From Gammaproteobacteria bacterium (GTDB lineage Bacteria; Pseudomonadota; Gammaproteobacteria; Tenderiales; Tenderiaceae), in contig JACQEP010000011.1 in assembly GCA_016200485.1 (NCBI GenBank), positions 1 to 64,000 of the forward strand: a stretch of 64,000 nucleotides of DNA, written 5' to 3'. Position 1 is the stretch's first letter; every line of letters begins with the position of its first letter. The notes under the pieces are model-generated. The model was given only the letters and a program-made list of their open reading frames with translations. It searched no databases and was not told the DNA's origin. Positions 54,775-63,246 of the stretch are shown here, in pieces. A program made the translations under genes and the position numbers.

Positions 54775-54998
54775 TTTGAGATATTCGCCGGCTCCATTTT
54801 CTCAAAAGAAATCGGGGTAAGTACCGGTATGAACTTGGGTCTTGCCTTCGCACCGATGGATTGAAATTTGTCCACCTGGGGAACCACTGATTTATTTGAT
54901 CAAAGGGCGCAATATGCCGCGGCAATATTGCATCTCATGGCGAGCACAAATATATGCAATGCCCACTGGCCCAGTTGTATAGGTCTAATCCAAGGCCA

Positions 54999-55148
54999 CT
55001 ACACAACACGACGACCTTGAATGAGACGAATCAGAATCACCACGATGGCAATGACTAAAAGAATATGAATTAATCCACCCATAGTGTACGAGCTAACCAA
55101 CCCAAGTAGCCATAGTACAATCAAGATGACTGCAATAGTCTCCAACAT
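54999..55148 (-). CDS. Lmo0937-type small membrane protein
   Basis: 49 residues, found by translating the gap after chaA. ATG 55148 is preceded by GAGGAGTAGGAA. It reads MLETIAVILIVLWLLGLVSS, then YTMGGLIHILLVIAIVVILI and ends RLIQGRRVV: two membrane helices with the SYTMGG turn of the Lmo0937 family. Members are stress-associated and often lie near csbD genes. Function is unknown. Confidence 0.9.
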   Translation of the reverse strand: MLETIAVILIVLWLLGLVSSYTMGGLIHILLVIAIVVILIRLIQGRRVV

Positions 55149-55357
55149 TTCCTACTCCTCTGTTAGTAAGTTGGCAACGATACGCACCGGAGCGGTGGTC
55201 AGCGATCACTGCCACTTGAATTCCCCAATATCATTAAAATTCTAATTTTCATTATTTATCTTCTACTACAATCTATAGTCCGCAATTAATGAGTTTTCAA
55301 GGCGGCACGGCCAAGAGGTGGGCTCACCTCGATTTCACGAGTGATTTTTTCTTTCAA

Positions 55358-55554
55358 TTAAACTGGCAAACCCTGCGGTAAGTCCGTCAATTCATCAGCA
55401 TGTTGCACTTCCACAGCCAATACCCTTTCGACAGACGGTCTGTACTGAGATCTTGTTCAATGAAGTGCTGGATAATGTCACAATAGCTATCGATGGCGAT
55501 CAGTTCCGCTACCAGATCATCTTTGATCATATCGATCAGCGAATCGCCCGCCAT
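55358..55554 (-). pseudogene. Ferritin-like (bacterioferritin-type) gene remnant, frameshifted
   Basis: From ATG 55554 one frame reads DSLIDMIKDDLVAELIAIDS and YCDIIQHFIEQDLSTDRL, then the family continues in the next frame as ERVLAVEVQHADELTDLPQG to TAA 55358-55360. The frame slip is at about 55430-55436. KDDLVAE, AIDSY and the E-x-x-HADEL motif are those of ferritin-like diiron proteins. The 5' part of the gene is missing, replaced by the divergent lipoprotein gene. Confidence 0.7.
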
Positions 55555-55653
55555 GTATTCCGGGGAGTTTTAAAGGCAAAGTTAAAGGGGTCGGCCCAGC
55601 CGTGCTGGTAATAGTAGCAAAATTTTCAGCTATCGCGAGGAGGGTAAAAAGTG

Positions 55654-56043
55654 ATGCCAGTGAAAACAAACCGAGTCCTACAATCCACGCGTCTGAGTGA
55701 GGCCAGAAAATGGCGCAGTCTGGCGGGGCTCTCCTGGTTCCTATTGTTGAGCGCATGCGCACAACCCTTGTCAAAATCTGAATCAATCTCCATTGATCAG
55801 CGTCTACAAAAACTCGAGGAGCGCGTTGAATCTCTGGAACGTCTTTACGCTATTGTGCCCTCTCATCCTTTACGCAGCCGCGCAGAAATCGAAGAGCGTA
55901 TACAATCACTTGAGGCCGAGCGAGCTACACTGCTGGAGCAGTATCAGAGCGCGCACCCATATGTACGAGATATTGATCTGCGCCTGAGATTGCTGAAGTC
56001 GCAATTGAAAATACTGGATCAAGCTCAAACAACAACGAAATGA
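55654..56043 (+). CDS. Coiled-coil lipoprotein of unknown function
   Basis: 129 residues from ATG 55654 (a GTG lies one codon earlier), with GAGGAGGG 9 bp before. The signal peptide ends in the lipobox LLLSAC near residue 36. A helical region follows (IDQRLQKLEERVESLERLYA, then IEERIQSLEAERATLLEQY). The segment SAHPYVRDIDLRLRLLKSQL resembles the coiled-coil tips of Wzz/GNVR-type proteins. I do not recognise a named family. Its stop overlaps the start of the integrase remnant. Confidence 0.7.
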   Translation: MPVKTNRVLQSTRLSEARKWRSLAGLSWFLLLSACAQPLSKSESISIDQRLQKLEERVESLERLYAIVPSHPLRSRAEIEERIQSLEAERATLLEQYQSAHPYVRDIDLRLRLLKSQLKILDQAQTTTK

Positions 56044-56617
56044 GCCTAGATTTCGAGTATCAGCAGATTGTAACCAGAGATGGCAAGGGCCAAAAATGCC
56101 GCGTTGTACCGTTGCCCAAGCGTTTGGCGGATTCTCTGAAAAATCATTTACAAAAGGTTCAGTAGCTACACACGGAAGATCTGAAACGCGGCTTCGGTGA
56201 AGTTTTATTACCCAATGCGCTAGAGCGTAAACATTCCAAGGCTGCCAAAGACTGGCGCTGGCAATATGTTTTTCCCAGCGGCAGGCTTTCGGTCGGTCCA
56301 CGTAGCGGCATCACTCGGCCCCATCATATCGATGAAAGTAGATTACAGAAGGCAGTCAAACTCGCTGGGGACGTCGCTGTCATGCAAAAAAATTAAACTG
56401 TCACGCACTACGTCACAGCTTTTCCACGCATCTACTGGAATCGGGTTATGATATCCGTACAGTCGCCGCTCCTGCGCATCCATGCGCTCGCGGCATTCGC
56501 ACATCCCTGTGCAGCACAGAGTTATTGTGGCACGCGGATGTTTCGACGACGATGATTTACACCCATGTGCTAAATCGCGGTGGGCACGGTGTGGTGAGTC
56601 CGCTGGATGGGTTGTGA
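56040..56617 (+). pseudogene. Integron-integrase (IntI-type tyrosine recombinase) remnant
   Basis: The first frame (56040 onward) reads SLDFEYQQIVTRDGKGQKCR, then LHTEDLKRGFGEVLLPNALE and WQYVFPSGRLSVGPRSGI, as in IntI. It has an in-frame TAG at about 56163, then shifts frame near 56390 to [20 protein letters not shown]. About 56 bp of foreign sequence follow (56463-56518), after which the family resumes as [20 protein letters not shown] and ends at TGA 56615-56617. The catalytic His-x-x-Arg, His and Tyr are present; the N-terminal half, with the first Arg, is missing. Clearly non-functional. Confidence 0.85.
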
Positions 56618-56663
56618 TCCTGGTGTATGACGTCAGATTACGGACTGATAAGTGCGCGCAAAT

Positions 56664-56704
56664 CCCCCTCTCCCCTGCCCTCTCCCGCATTGCGGGAGAG
56701 GAGG
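56664..56704. repeat. CCCTCTCCC-type repeat, copy 4
   Basis: CCCTCTCCCG CATTG CGGGAGAGG hairpin with the flanking CCCCCTCTCCCCT. A shorter related piece, CTTCTCCCTGAGGGAG, follows cmoM near 57603. Confidence 0.8.
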
Positions 56705-56793
56705 AAACGGGTGTGAATGGAAAATTGTTTACCATGGCATGATTAATTTGTAATAGCATTGATTTTTACTGAAAAAATCAAGAGCATATTTTT

Positions 56794-57585
56794 ATGAAAC
56801 AAGATCGTAATTTCGACGACCTGTCACACAGGTTCAAGCGCAAGATCTATGACAGTCCGAAGGGGGTCATCCGTCTCGAAGTGGTGTGGGAAGATCTGTT
56901 GGAGTCGCTGCCGGAGTTACAGGGGCCTCCCTTACGTATTCTGGATGCAGGGGCTGGCATGGGGCAAATTGCGCTGCGCCTGGCCAAGCTGGGGCATGAG
57001 GTGGTGTTGTGTGACCACTCGACCGAGATGTTGCAGCTAGCAAAGCAGTGTTTCACCAAAGAGCTGCCATCTGCCAACATTCAGTTCATTCACGCCCCTG
57101 TGCAGCAGCTGCATGAACATATTGAAGGCCAGTTTGATCTGGTGCTGTTTCACGCGGTACTGGAATGGCTGGCGGAACCAGAAACAACGCTGCATACGGT
57201 GATGCGTTACTGTCGTCCTGGCGCGGCGCTGTCGCTGCTGTTCTACAATCGTCACGCGCTGGCCTATCTCAATCTGATCAAGGGTAATCTGCGCAAGGTG
57301 GCTGCGGGCGAGTTTCAGGGCAACCCACACAGTCTCACACCAACACACCCGCTCGACCCTGATGAGGTGCGCAGATGGGTGGAACAATCCGGCATGACCA
57401 TCATCCGCAAAAGTGGCGTGCGTTTTTTCCATGACATGATGTGGCCGGACGCCCGTGAAAAATGTTCTCTCGAAAACATAGTGTTACTGGAACGACAACT
57501 GGCGCGGCAGGAGCCGTTTGCTTCACTTGGGCGTTATGTGCATTTGCTGGCACGTAGCGAAGTGGATAACGTTAGCAGCCGTTGA
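56794..57585 (+). CDS. cmoM: tRNA uridine-5-oxyacetic acid methyltransferase CmoM
   Basis: 263 residues, near E. coli CmoM/SmtA (261). The N-terminus QDRNFDDLSHRFKRKIYDSP is characteristic. SAM-binding motif I is ILDAGAGMGQIALRLAKLGH, the acidic end of motif II is VVLCDHSTEML, and LVLFHAVLEWLAEPE and LSLLFYNRHALAYLNLIKGN follow. It methylates cmo5U34 of tRNA to mcmo5U, widening wobble decoding. It is alone on the plus strand with a terminator shared with the convergent gene. Confidence 0.92.
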   Translation: MKQDRNFDDLSHRFKRKIYDSPKGVIRLEVVWEDLLESLPELQGPPLRILDAGAGMGQIALRLAKLGHEVVLCDHSTEMLQLAKQCFTKELPSANIQFIHAPVQQLHEHIEGQFDLVLFHAVLEWLAEPETTLHTVMRYCRPGAALSLLFYNRHALAYLNLIKGNLRKVAAGEFQGNPHSLTPTHPLDPDEVRRWVEQSGMTIIRKSGVRFFHDMMWPDAREKCSLENIVLLERQLARQEPFASLGRYVHLLARSEVDNVSSR

Positions 57586-57675
57586 AAAAGTGATTTGAGT
57601 CCCTTCTCCCTGAGGGAGCGGATGTTTTTCAACAAGCTGTTAGTTGATCACTACCTGTCAAAGACATACAAAAAA

Positions 57676-57712
57676 GCCCCGCAATGCGGGGCTTCTCGTT
57701 TTACAACTAACG
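57676..57712. terminator. Bidirectional terminator between cmoM and the PEP-CTERM gene
   Basis: Perfect 7-bp stem GCCCCGC / GCGGGGC with loop AAT, A-run on the left (57670-57675) and CTTCTCGTTTT on the right, suiting both convergent genes. Confidence 0.85.
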
Positions 57713-57718
57713 TTTCAA

Positions 57719-58471
57719 TCACTCAGCAACACGCCGACGCGCTGCCGCCATTCCTAACAACCCAAGGCCCATCAACGCCAATACACTTGGCTCTGGCACT
57801 GTTTGCAGATTGGTTTTTTTCGTGGTGACGCTTACGTTCAAATTATCCATCGCCCATGATTCGTCATTGATATCTTGGTTGCCTGGCCCAAAAATATAAA
57901 ATTCGATCGTTGCCGATGAAGCCGTGTGTGCAAAGTTGGCAAAGGTTGGATCGGCACCGAAGTTGTAAGCACTATCGGTGTAGTAACTGCCGGGGCCACT
58001 AAAACCAAGATCCTGATGTCGCGCCAGCTCCACGCCAGCAGGCGGAACATAGCTCTGAATCTGGCTTAAGAGTGCATTTGCAAATGATTCGCTGAACAGC
58101 GTCTGCCCGTCGAATACGATTTTAAAGAAATCACCTGCTGGGAAGGTACCAGTACCGTCAAGCGAGTCAATGGCCGCAAACAAGAATGAGAGGCTGATCG
58201 TATCGTGAGTAGGCAGGTTATTCAGCTGCAGCGTCACGGTATTACCGGTAGCACTGCGTAAGAAGTTTCCGCCAAATTGATTACCCGCAGGGCCAAGTCC
58301 GGCAAACCCCTGAACACCCGTGAGTGTTGCTGAACCCGGAGTAATTTCTGTCGGTAAGCTACCATCGAAATTCGTAGAAAATACCGTGATTGGCGCAGAC
58401 AGTGCGGCACCCGAAAACCCGGCGCTCAGCGCAAGCACCGTTGCCGTAGCAAGAATCTTTTTCAACAACAT
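57719..58471 (-). CDS. PEP-CTERM-anchored exported protein
   Basis: About 250 residues from ATG 58471, preceded by GGGGGAT. A signal peptide (VLALSAGFSGAALS) is followed by a beta-rich body with no named family (SATLTGVQGFAGLGPAGNQF, PTHDTISLSFLFAAIDSLDG). The C-terminus has the sorting signal VPEPSVLALMGLGLLGMAAA then ARRRVAE: Pro-Glu-Pro, a membrane helix and a basic tail. Exosortase EpsH/XrtA would cut it and anchor or release it to the envelope matrix. No exosortase is in this window. Confidence 0.85.
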   Translation of the reverse strand: MLLKKILATATVLALSAGFSGAALSAPITVFSTNFDGSLPTEITPGSATLTGVQGFAGLGPAGNQFGGNFLRSATGNTVTLQLNNLPTHDTISLSFLFAAIDSLDGTGTFPAGDFFKIVFDGQTLFSESFANALLSQIQSYVPPAGVELARHQDLGFSGPGSYYTDSAYNFGADPTFANFAHTASSATIEFYIFGPGNQDINDESWAMDNLNVSVTTKKTNLQTVPEPSVLALMGLGLLGMAAARRRVAE

Positions 58472-58504
58472 TTTATCCCCCAAAATCGAAAGTTCGTGCC
58501 GCAA

Positions 58505-58829
58505 TTCTGCGCGACACTTTTATCATCATCAGCTGAGTAATTTAGCTTCCAATGACAACGTTGCAATATACATGCCATAGATATACTATCTATATAAATC
58601 AATTAGTTATTGGCATCATAAAGGGACGGGCATATTGAAAGTGTAAAGATTTCCGACACTAATATATGGATATTGGGGTGATACTAGCTGCAAAACGCTT
58701 GGCCCCGTCAGGACGGCGGGTACCACTGCCACCCCTAATCAACATGACGGCGGGAGATTGGGGGCCTATCCACCGCAGAGACAGGTAACGATTAGCGGAT
58801 GATTCCTCACTCACTCCTATGGAGATGAG
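58505..58829. other. Intergenic region upstream of the PEP-CTERM gene
   Basis: About 325 bp without a gene that I can support. The part near the PEP-CTERM gene is A/T-rich and could hold its promoter. The part near 58710-58800 is G/C-rich with short inverted bits but no convincing riboswitch or repeat. Confidence 0.4.
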
Positions 58830-61800
58830 CTAATTTTTACTCATAAACGCGTAATACATCACCGGTATCACCACCAGCGTCAGCAGCGTGGAAACCAAGA
58901 TGCCAAAAATCAGCGATATCGCCAGACCATTAAAGATGGGATCGTCAAGAATAAACAGTGCGCCGATCATTGCTGCCAACGCCGTCAAGATAATCGGTTT
59001 GGCACGCACAGCACCGGACTGAATCACCGCCTCATCGAATGACATGCCGCTTGCCAGTGATTGGTTAATAAAATCCACCAGCAGAATTGAGTTGCGGACA
59101 ATGATTCCCGCCAGCGCGATCATGCCGATCATCGACGTAGCGGTGAAATTGGCACCGAGCAAGGCATGGCCAGGCATGACGCCGATGACTGTCAGCGGAA
59201 TCGGCGCCATGATGATCAGCGGCACCAGATACGAACGAAATTGCGCCACGACCAGCAGATAAATCAGGATCATGCCGACACCATAGGCGATGCCCATGTC
59301 GCGGAAGGTTTCATAGGTAACTTTCCATTCACCATCCCATTTCAGGCTGTAGATGTAAGGATTCTCGGGTTGGCCAAGCAAGGTCTGCTCGATGGGATGA
59401 TCACCATGCACCGGCTTATCTTTGAGTGTGCCAAGAATGGAAAACATGCCATAGAGCGGACTATCCGTTTCGCCCGCGACATCACCGGTCACAAATACGA
59501 CTGGTAATAAATCTTTGTGATAAATCGTATATTCACGTTCGCTTTCGACGATCTTGACGATCTCTGCCAACCGTATTTGGCGGCCATCTCTGCCACGCAC
59601 TTCCAAGTCGAGCAATTGCCGTGCCTGCGCTTTGTTGGCGACAGATAACTCTACACGCAATGGCAGCGGATACTTCACCGTCGTGCCATGCAAGTAGCCG
59701 ACATCCTCTCCACCCAACGCTGCGGCCAGCGTTGTGACCACCGTTTGTTGCGAGATACCAAGCAATGCGGCGCGCTGGCGATCTATCTTCAAGATCAATC
59801 TCGGCGCGCGATGCTCGACACTGTCATCGACATCGACCACATCTGCGGTCTTCTCGAACAAACCGCGCACCTGCTTGGCAACGGCAATCTGGCCTTCATA
59901 ATCAAGACCATACACCTCGGCCACCAGCGGTGATTGCACCGGTGGCCCCGGAGGTACTTCGACGATTTTGACATTGGCATTGAATTTTCGACCGATTTCC
60001 TGCAACGGCGCACGCACCGCCAACGCAATCTCATGGCTCTTGCGGTCACGATCATGCTTACCGGCAAGATTAACCTGCAGATCGCCGACATTGGCACCGC
60101 CGCGCAAATAATACTGCCGCACCAAGCCGTTGAAGTTGATCGGCGCCGCAGTGCCAGCATATAGCTGATAATCAGTCACTTCCGGCACTGTGGCAATATA
60201 ATCACCCAAGGCCTGCAACACGCGTGTTGTTTGTTCGACACTGGTGCCTTCCGGCATATCGACCACGACCTGAAATTCTGATTTGTTGTCGAAGGGCAGC
60301 ATTTTTAGAATCACTAGTTTGAATCCGATCAGGCTCACGGCAATCAAGATCAGTACCATGATTACACCGAACATCTGCCAGCGGCGGCGCTTGCCTTCTT
60401 CTCCCGCGAGAAATGGCGCCACCAGTCGCCGGAACAAGGCCAGCAAGCGGGTGTCGGTCTGCGTTTCATGCGTATGATGATCTTTAGCCCTGCTTAATAC
60501 GCGATAGGTCAGCCACGGCGTAATCACAAATGCCACCGCCAGCGAGATAAACATGCCCATGCTGGCATTGATCGGAATCGGGCTCATGTACGGCCCCATC
60601 AGCCCGGTAACAAAGGCCATCGGCAACAAGGCAGCGATGACCGTGAGTGTGGCAAGAATCGTCGGCCCGCCAACTTCATCGACAGCGGCTGGAATCGCTT
60701 CTAACAGGCTCTTGCTACCCATCTGCCGATGGCGATGGATGTTTTCGACGACGACAATCGCATCATCGACCAGAATGCCAATGGAAAATATCAGCGCGAA
60801 GAGAGAAACGCGATTCAGGGTGAAGCCCCAGGCCCACGATGCAAACAGCGTCATCGCCAGCGTGACGATCACCGCCGTACCGACAATAAAGGCCTCACGC
60901 TTGCCGAGCGCAAAGAACACCAACAATACGACTGCCGAGGTGGCAAACAGTAATTTCTTGATCAAGGTCATCGCCTTGTCGGTGGCCGTGGCACCATAGT
61001 TACGGGTCACCTTGGCTTCCACACCCTCTGGCACTAAAATGCCTCGGCTTTGCTCAAAGCGGGCAATGACTTGATCAGCGACCGTCGCGGCATTAACGCC
61101 GGGCTGTTTTGCGACGGCAATCGTCACCGCTGGATACGTACCCACGCCCATCTTCTGATGTGATGCCGGCCCCAGTCCAAACCAAACTGATTGATCGGGA
61201 ACATCTGCTCCGAGCTTGATCTTCGCCACATCATGCAAATACACCGTCGCGCCCCGATACATGCCCACTACCAGAGATTCCACTTCCTGCGGTGTCGTCA
61301 AAAATGTTCCGGCCTGGACCTCAATCTCACGGTTATTACGCACCACCATGCCTGCGTTACGCGTGACATTCGCCGCTTCCAGACTCCCACGCAGATCGTC
61401 GAAGCTAATGTCGTAACCGGCCATCCGTTGCGGATCGAGCAGCACATGCACCACCTGATCTGGGCCACCGATGGTATAAATGTCGCGTGTTCCCGGGACG
61501 CGCTTCAAATCCGCCTCCACGGTATGCGCCACTTGTTCCAACTCATAACCCGCGCGCTTGGGATCCTGGGTCCACAAGGTCAACGCCACAATCGGCACAT
61601 CATCAATGCCTTTGGGTTTGACAATCGGCTGGCCGACACCGAGATTCGCTGGCAACCAATCCTGATTGGAATAAATCTGGTTATAGAGATTAACAATGGA
61701 CTCAGTACGTTTCTCGCCGACTTCAAACTGCACCGTCAATATCGCCAAACCGGGGCGCGATACCGAATACACATGCTCGACGCCTTTAATCTCGGACAAC

Positions 61801-62033
61801 ACCTGCTCCGCAGGTGTCGCCACCAAATGCTCAACTTCCGTCGCCGTTGCGCCAGGATATGGGACAAACACGTTGGCGAAGGTGACATCAATCTGCGGCT
61901 CTTCCTCACGTGGCGTGACCAGTACCGCGAATAAGCCCATCAGCACACCGACTAATGCCAGCAGCGGCGTAATTTCACTGCGCAAAAATTTGCGCGCGAT
62001 CTGGCCGGAAATGCCTAAGCGCGGTTCAGACAT
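58830..62033 (-). CDS. RND-family efflux pump, inner-membrane subunit
   Basis: 1067 residues with twelve predicted helices and two large periplasmic loops, the AcrB/CzcA layout. Seen: an N-terminal helix ITPLLALVGVLMGLFAVLV, FVPYPGATATEVEHLVATPA, the proton-relay helix IGILVDDAIVVVENIHRH with adjacent Asp residues, and the C-terminal PLTVIGVMPGHALLGANFTA. It exports substrates across the periplasm by proton exchange. The subfamily (metal, drug or lipid) is not resolved. It lies 2 bp after the adaptor gene. Confidence 0.92.
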   Translation of the reverse strand: MSEPRLGISGQIARKFLRSEITPLLALVGVLMGLFAVLVTPREEEPQIDVTFANVFVPYPGATATEVEHLVATPAEQVLSEIKGVEHVYSVSRPGLAILTVQFEVGEKRTESIVNLYNQIYSNQDWLPANLGVGQPIVKPKGIDDVPIVALTLWTQDPKRAGYELEQVAHTVEADLKRVPGTRDIYTIGGPDQVVHVLLDPQRMAGYDISFDDLRGSLEAANVTRNAGMVVRNNREIEVQAGTFLTTPQEVESLVVGMYRGATVYLHDVAKIKLGADVPDQSVWFGLGPASHQKMGVGTYPAVTIAVAKQPGVNAATVADQVIARFEQSRGILVPEGVEAKVTRNYGATATDKAMTLIKKLLFATSAVVLLVFFALGKREAFIVGTAVIVTLAMTLFASWAWGFTLNRVSLFALIFSIGILVDDAIVVVENIHRHRQMGSKSLLEAIPAAVDEVGGPTILATLTVIAALLPMAFVTGLMGPYMSPIPINASMGMFISLAVAFVITPWLTYRVLSRAKDHHTHETQTDTRLLALFRRLVAPFLAGEEGKRRRWQMFGVIMVLILIAVSLIGFKLVILKMLPFDNKSEFQVVVDMPEGTSVEQTTRVLQALGDYIATVPEVTDYQLYAGTAAPINFNGLVRQYYLRGGANVGDLQVNLAGKHDRDRKSHEIALAVRAPLQEIGRKFNANVKIVEVPPGPPVQSPLVAEVYGLDYEGQIAVAKQVRGLFEKTADVVDVDDSVEHRAPRLILKIDRQRAALLGISQQTVVTTLAAALGGEDVGYLHGTTVKYPLPLRVELSVANKAQARQLLDLEVRGRDGRQIRLAEIVKIVESEREYTIYHKDLLPVVFVTGDVAGETDSPLYGMFSILGTLKDKPVHGDHPIEQTLLGQPENPYIYSLKWDGEWKVTYETFRDMGIAYGVGMILIYLLVVAQFRSYLVPLIIMAPIPLTVIGVMPGHALLGANFTATSMIGMIALAGIIVRNSILLVDFINQSLASGMSFDEAVIQSGAVRAKPIILTALAAMIGALFILDDPIFNGLAISLIFGILVSTLLTLVVIPVMYYAFMSKN

Positions 62034-62035
62034 TT

Positions 62036-63070
62036 TTATTTGGCATCCTGCTGTTTTAACTGGATACCGGCGGCGATGGGGTCCAGCGCCACTTTTTCAC
62101 CTGCTTCCAGCCCTGCCAATACTTCAACTTCCTTCCCCACTTCCCGACCGGCGCGGATCTGACGCAAGCTGACCTTGCCTGTGGTGTCGACTACATATAC
62201 AGCGGTCAATTCGCTGCGATGAACAACACTGCTTGCGGGTACCAGCAAGGACGATTCCTCGCCAGTGACAAAGGCCACTTTCACAAACATACCGGGATAC
62301 AGCCCGTGATCGCCATTCACCAGATTCACACGCACCTTGAACGCGTGCGATTGTTCATCGGCATAAGGAAAGACACGAATCTTTTCGCTTTCAATACTGC
62401 GCCCATTCTCCAATACAACGCGTGCCTTGCCATGGTCGCGTATTGGCTTCACAAATGCCTGTGGAATCTGCGCAACCACACGCAGGCTTTCCAGCGATAA
62501 GCCAGTCATCAAAGGTTGGCCGACATTCACCGTTTCCCCGACTTCGACATGGCGCTTGGTCACATAACCGGCAAATGGTGCTCGCACCACCGCGTGTTCG
62601 GATTGAACCGTGATTTCGCTGACCCGGGCCTCGGCGGCATCCAGCCGGGCCTTGGCCGCCTTCAATGCAGCGTCGGCTTTATCCACCTGTGCCTTGGCGA
62701 TGAGTTGTTTGGCGTAAATGTCTTTGACCCGCTGATATTCATCGCTGGCTTCTTGATACAGCGCCCGCGCCTCTTTAAGACCGGCCTCCGCCTGTTCGAC
62801 ACGCGCCGTTTGTTCCTTTGAATGAAAACGCAAAATCACCGCGCCTTTGGGCACGAAGTCATCGACGTCATAATTGATTTCCGCTATACGGCCAACAATT
62901 TGCGACGAGACCGTGGATTGGTTCACTGCCTCGATCACGCCATCAAATAGTCGTTCATCGGGAACGTCATGCATAACCGCGGGGGCGGTCATCAAGGGCG
63001 CTGCTTGTATCCCAACGAGTGGCAACAATCCCAGCAACAGGGCATTCGCTAGTCGTGTTATTGAAAGCAC
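62036..63070 (-). CDS. RND pump periplasmic adaptor (membrane fusion protein)
   Basis: 344 residues: a signal peptide (LLLGLLPLVGIQA), a lipoyl-like half-motif, a coiled-coil hairpin (QTARVEQAEAGLKEARALYQ to KAAKARLDAAEARVSEI), the second lipoyl half VVRAPFAGYVTKRHVEVGET and beta-barrel domains (GLYPGMFVKVAFVTG). It links the inner-membrane RND pump to an outer-membrane channel. No outer-membrane factor gene is in the window downstream, so a shared TolC-type channel is likely. Confidence 0.9.
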   Translation of the reverse strand: MLSITRLANALLLGLLPLVGIQAAPLMTAPAVMHDVPDERLFDGVIEAVNQSTVSSQIVGRIAEINYDVDDFVPKGAVILRFHSKEQTARVEQAEAGLKEARALYQEASDEYQRVKDIYAKQLIAKAQVDKADAALKAAKARLDAAEARVSEITVQSEHAVVRAPFAGYVTKRHVEVGETVNVGQPLMTGLSLESLRVVAQIPQAFVKPIRDHGKARVVLENGRSIESEKIRVFPYADEQSHAFKVRVNLVNGDHGLYPGMFVKVAFVTGEESSLLVPASSVVHRSELTAVYVVDTTGKVSLRQIRAGREVGKEVEVLAGLEAGEKVALDPIAAGIQLKQQDAK

Positions 63071-63102
63071 ATCATTCCCCTCTCATTCCAGCTATACGTC
63101 GA

Positions 63103-63122
63103 ATATTAGCATTTACTAATAT
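63103..63122. promoter_or_regulatory. Candidate operator upstream of the RND operon
   Basis: Perfect inverted arms ATATTAG / CTAATAT with a 6-bp centre, 32 bp before the adaptor start, in an A/T-rich stretch. No regulator gene is adjacent, so the binding protein is unknown. Confidence 0.45.
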
Positions 63123-63191
63123 ATAAATATAGCAATCCGGCACCACCTACCCCTCTACCTTTCCAATCAATAAGTTACATTAACAAAAGAA

Positions 63192-63224
63192 AAAGTCCAA
63201 TGCCTCAACGAGACATTGGACTTT
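63192..63224 (-). terminator. Terminator of the chemotaxis-receptor gene
   Basis: AAAGTCCAATG / CATTGGACTTT form a perfect 11-bp stem about 22 bp after the receptor stop codon; on the minus strand a T-rich tract follows. Confidence 0.9.
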
Positions 63225-63246
63225 GATGGAATCTAAACTGCCCGAT

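Noticed and set aside
58505-58829. c-di-GMP riboswitch upstream of the PEP-CTERM gene
   Set aside because: The conserved GEMM core could not be found on the minus strand.
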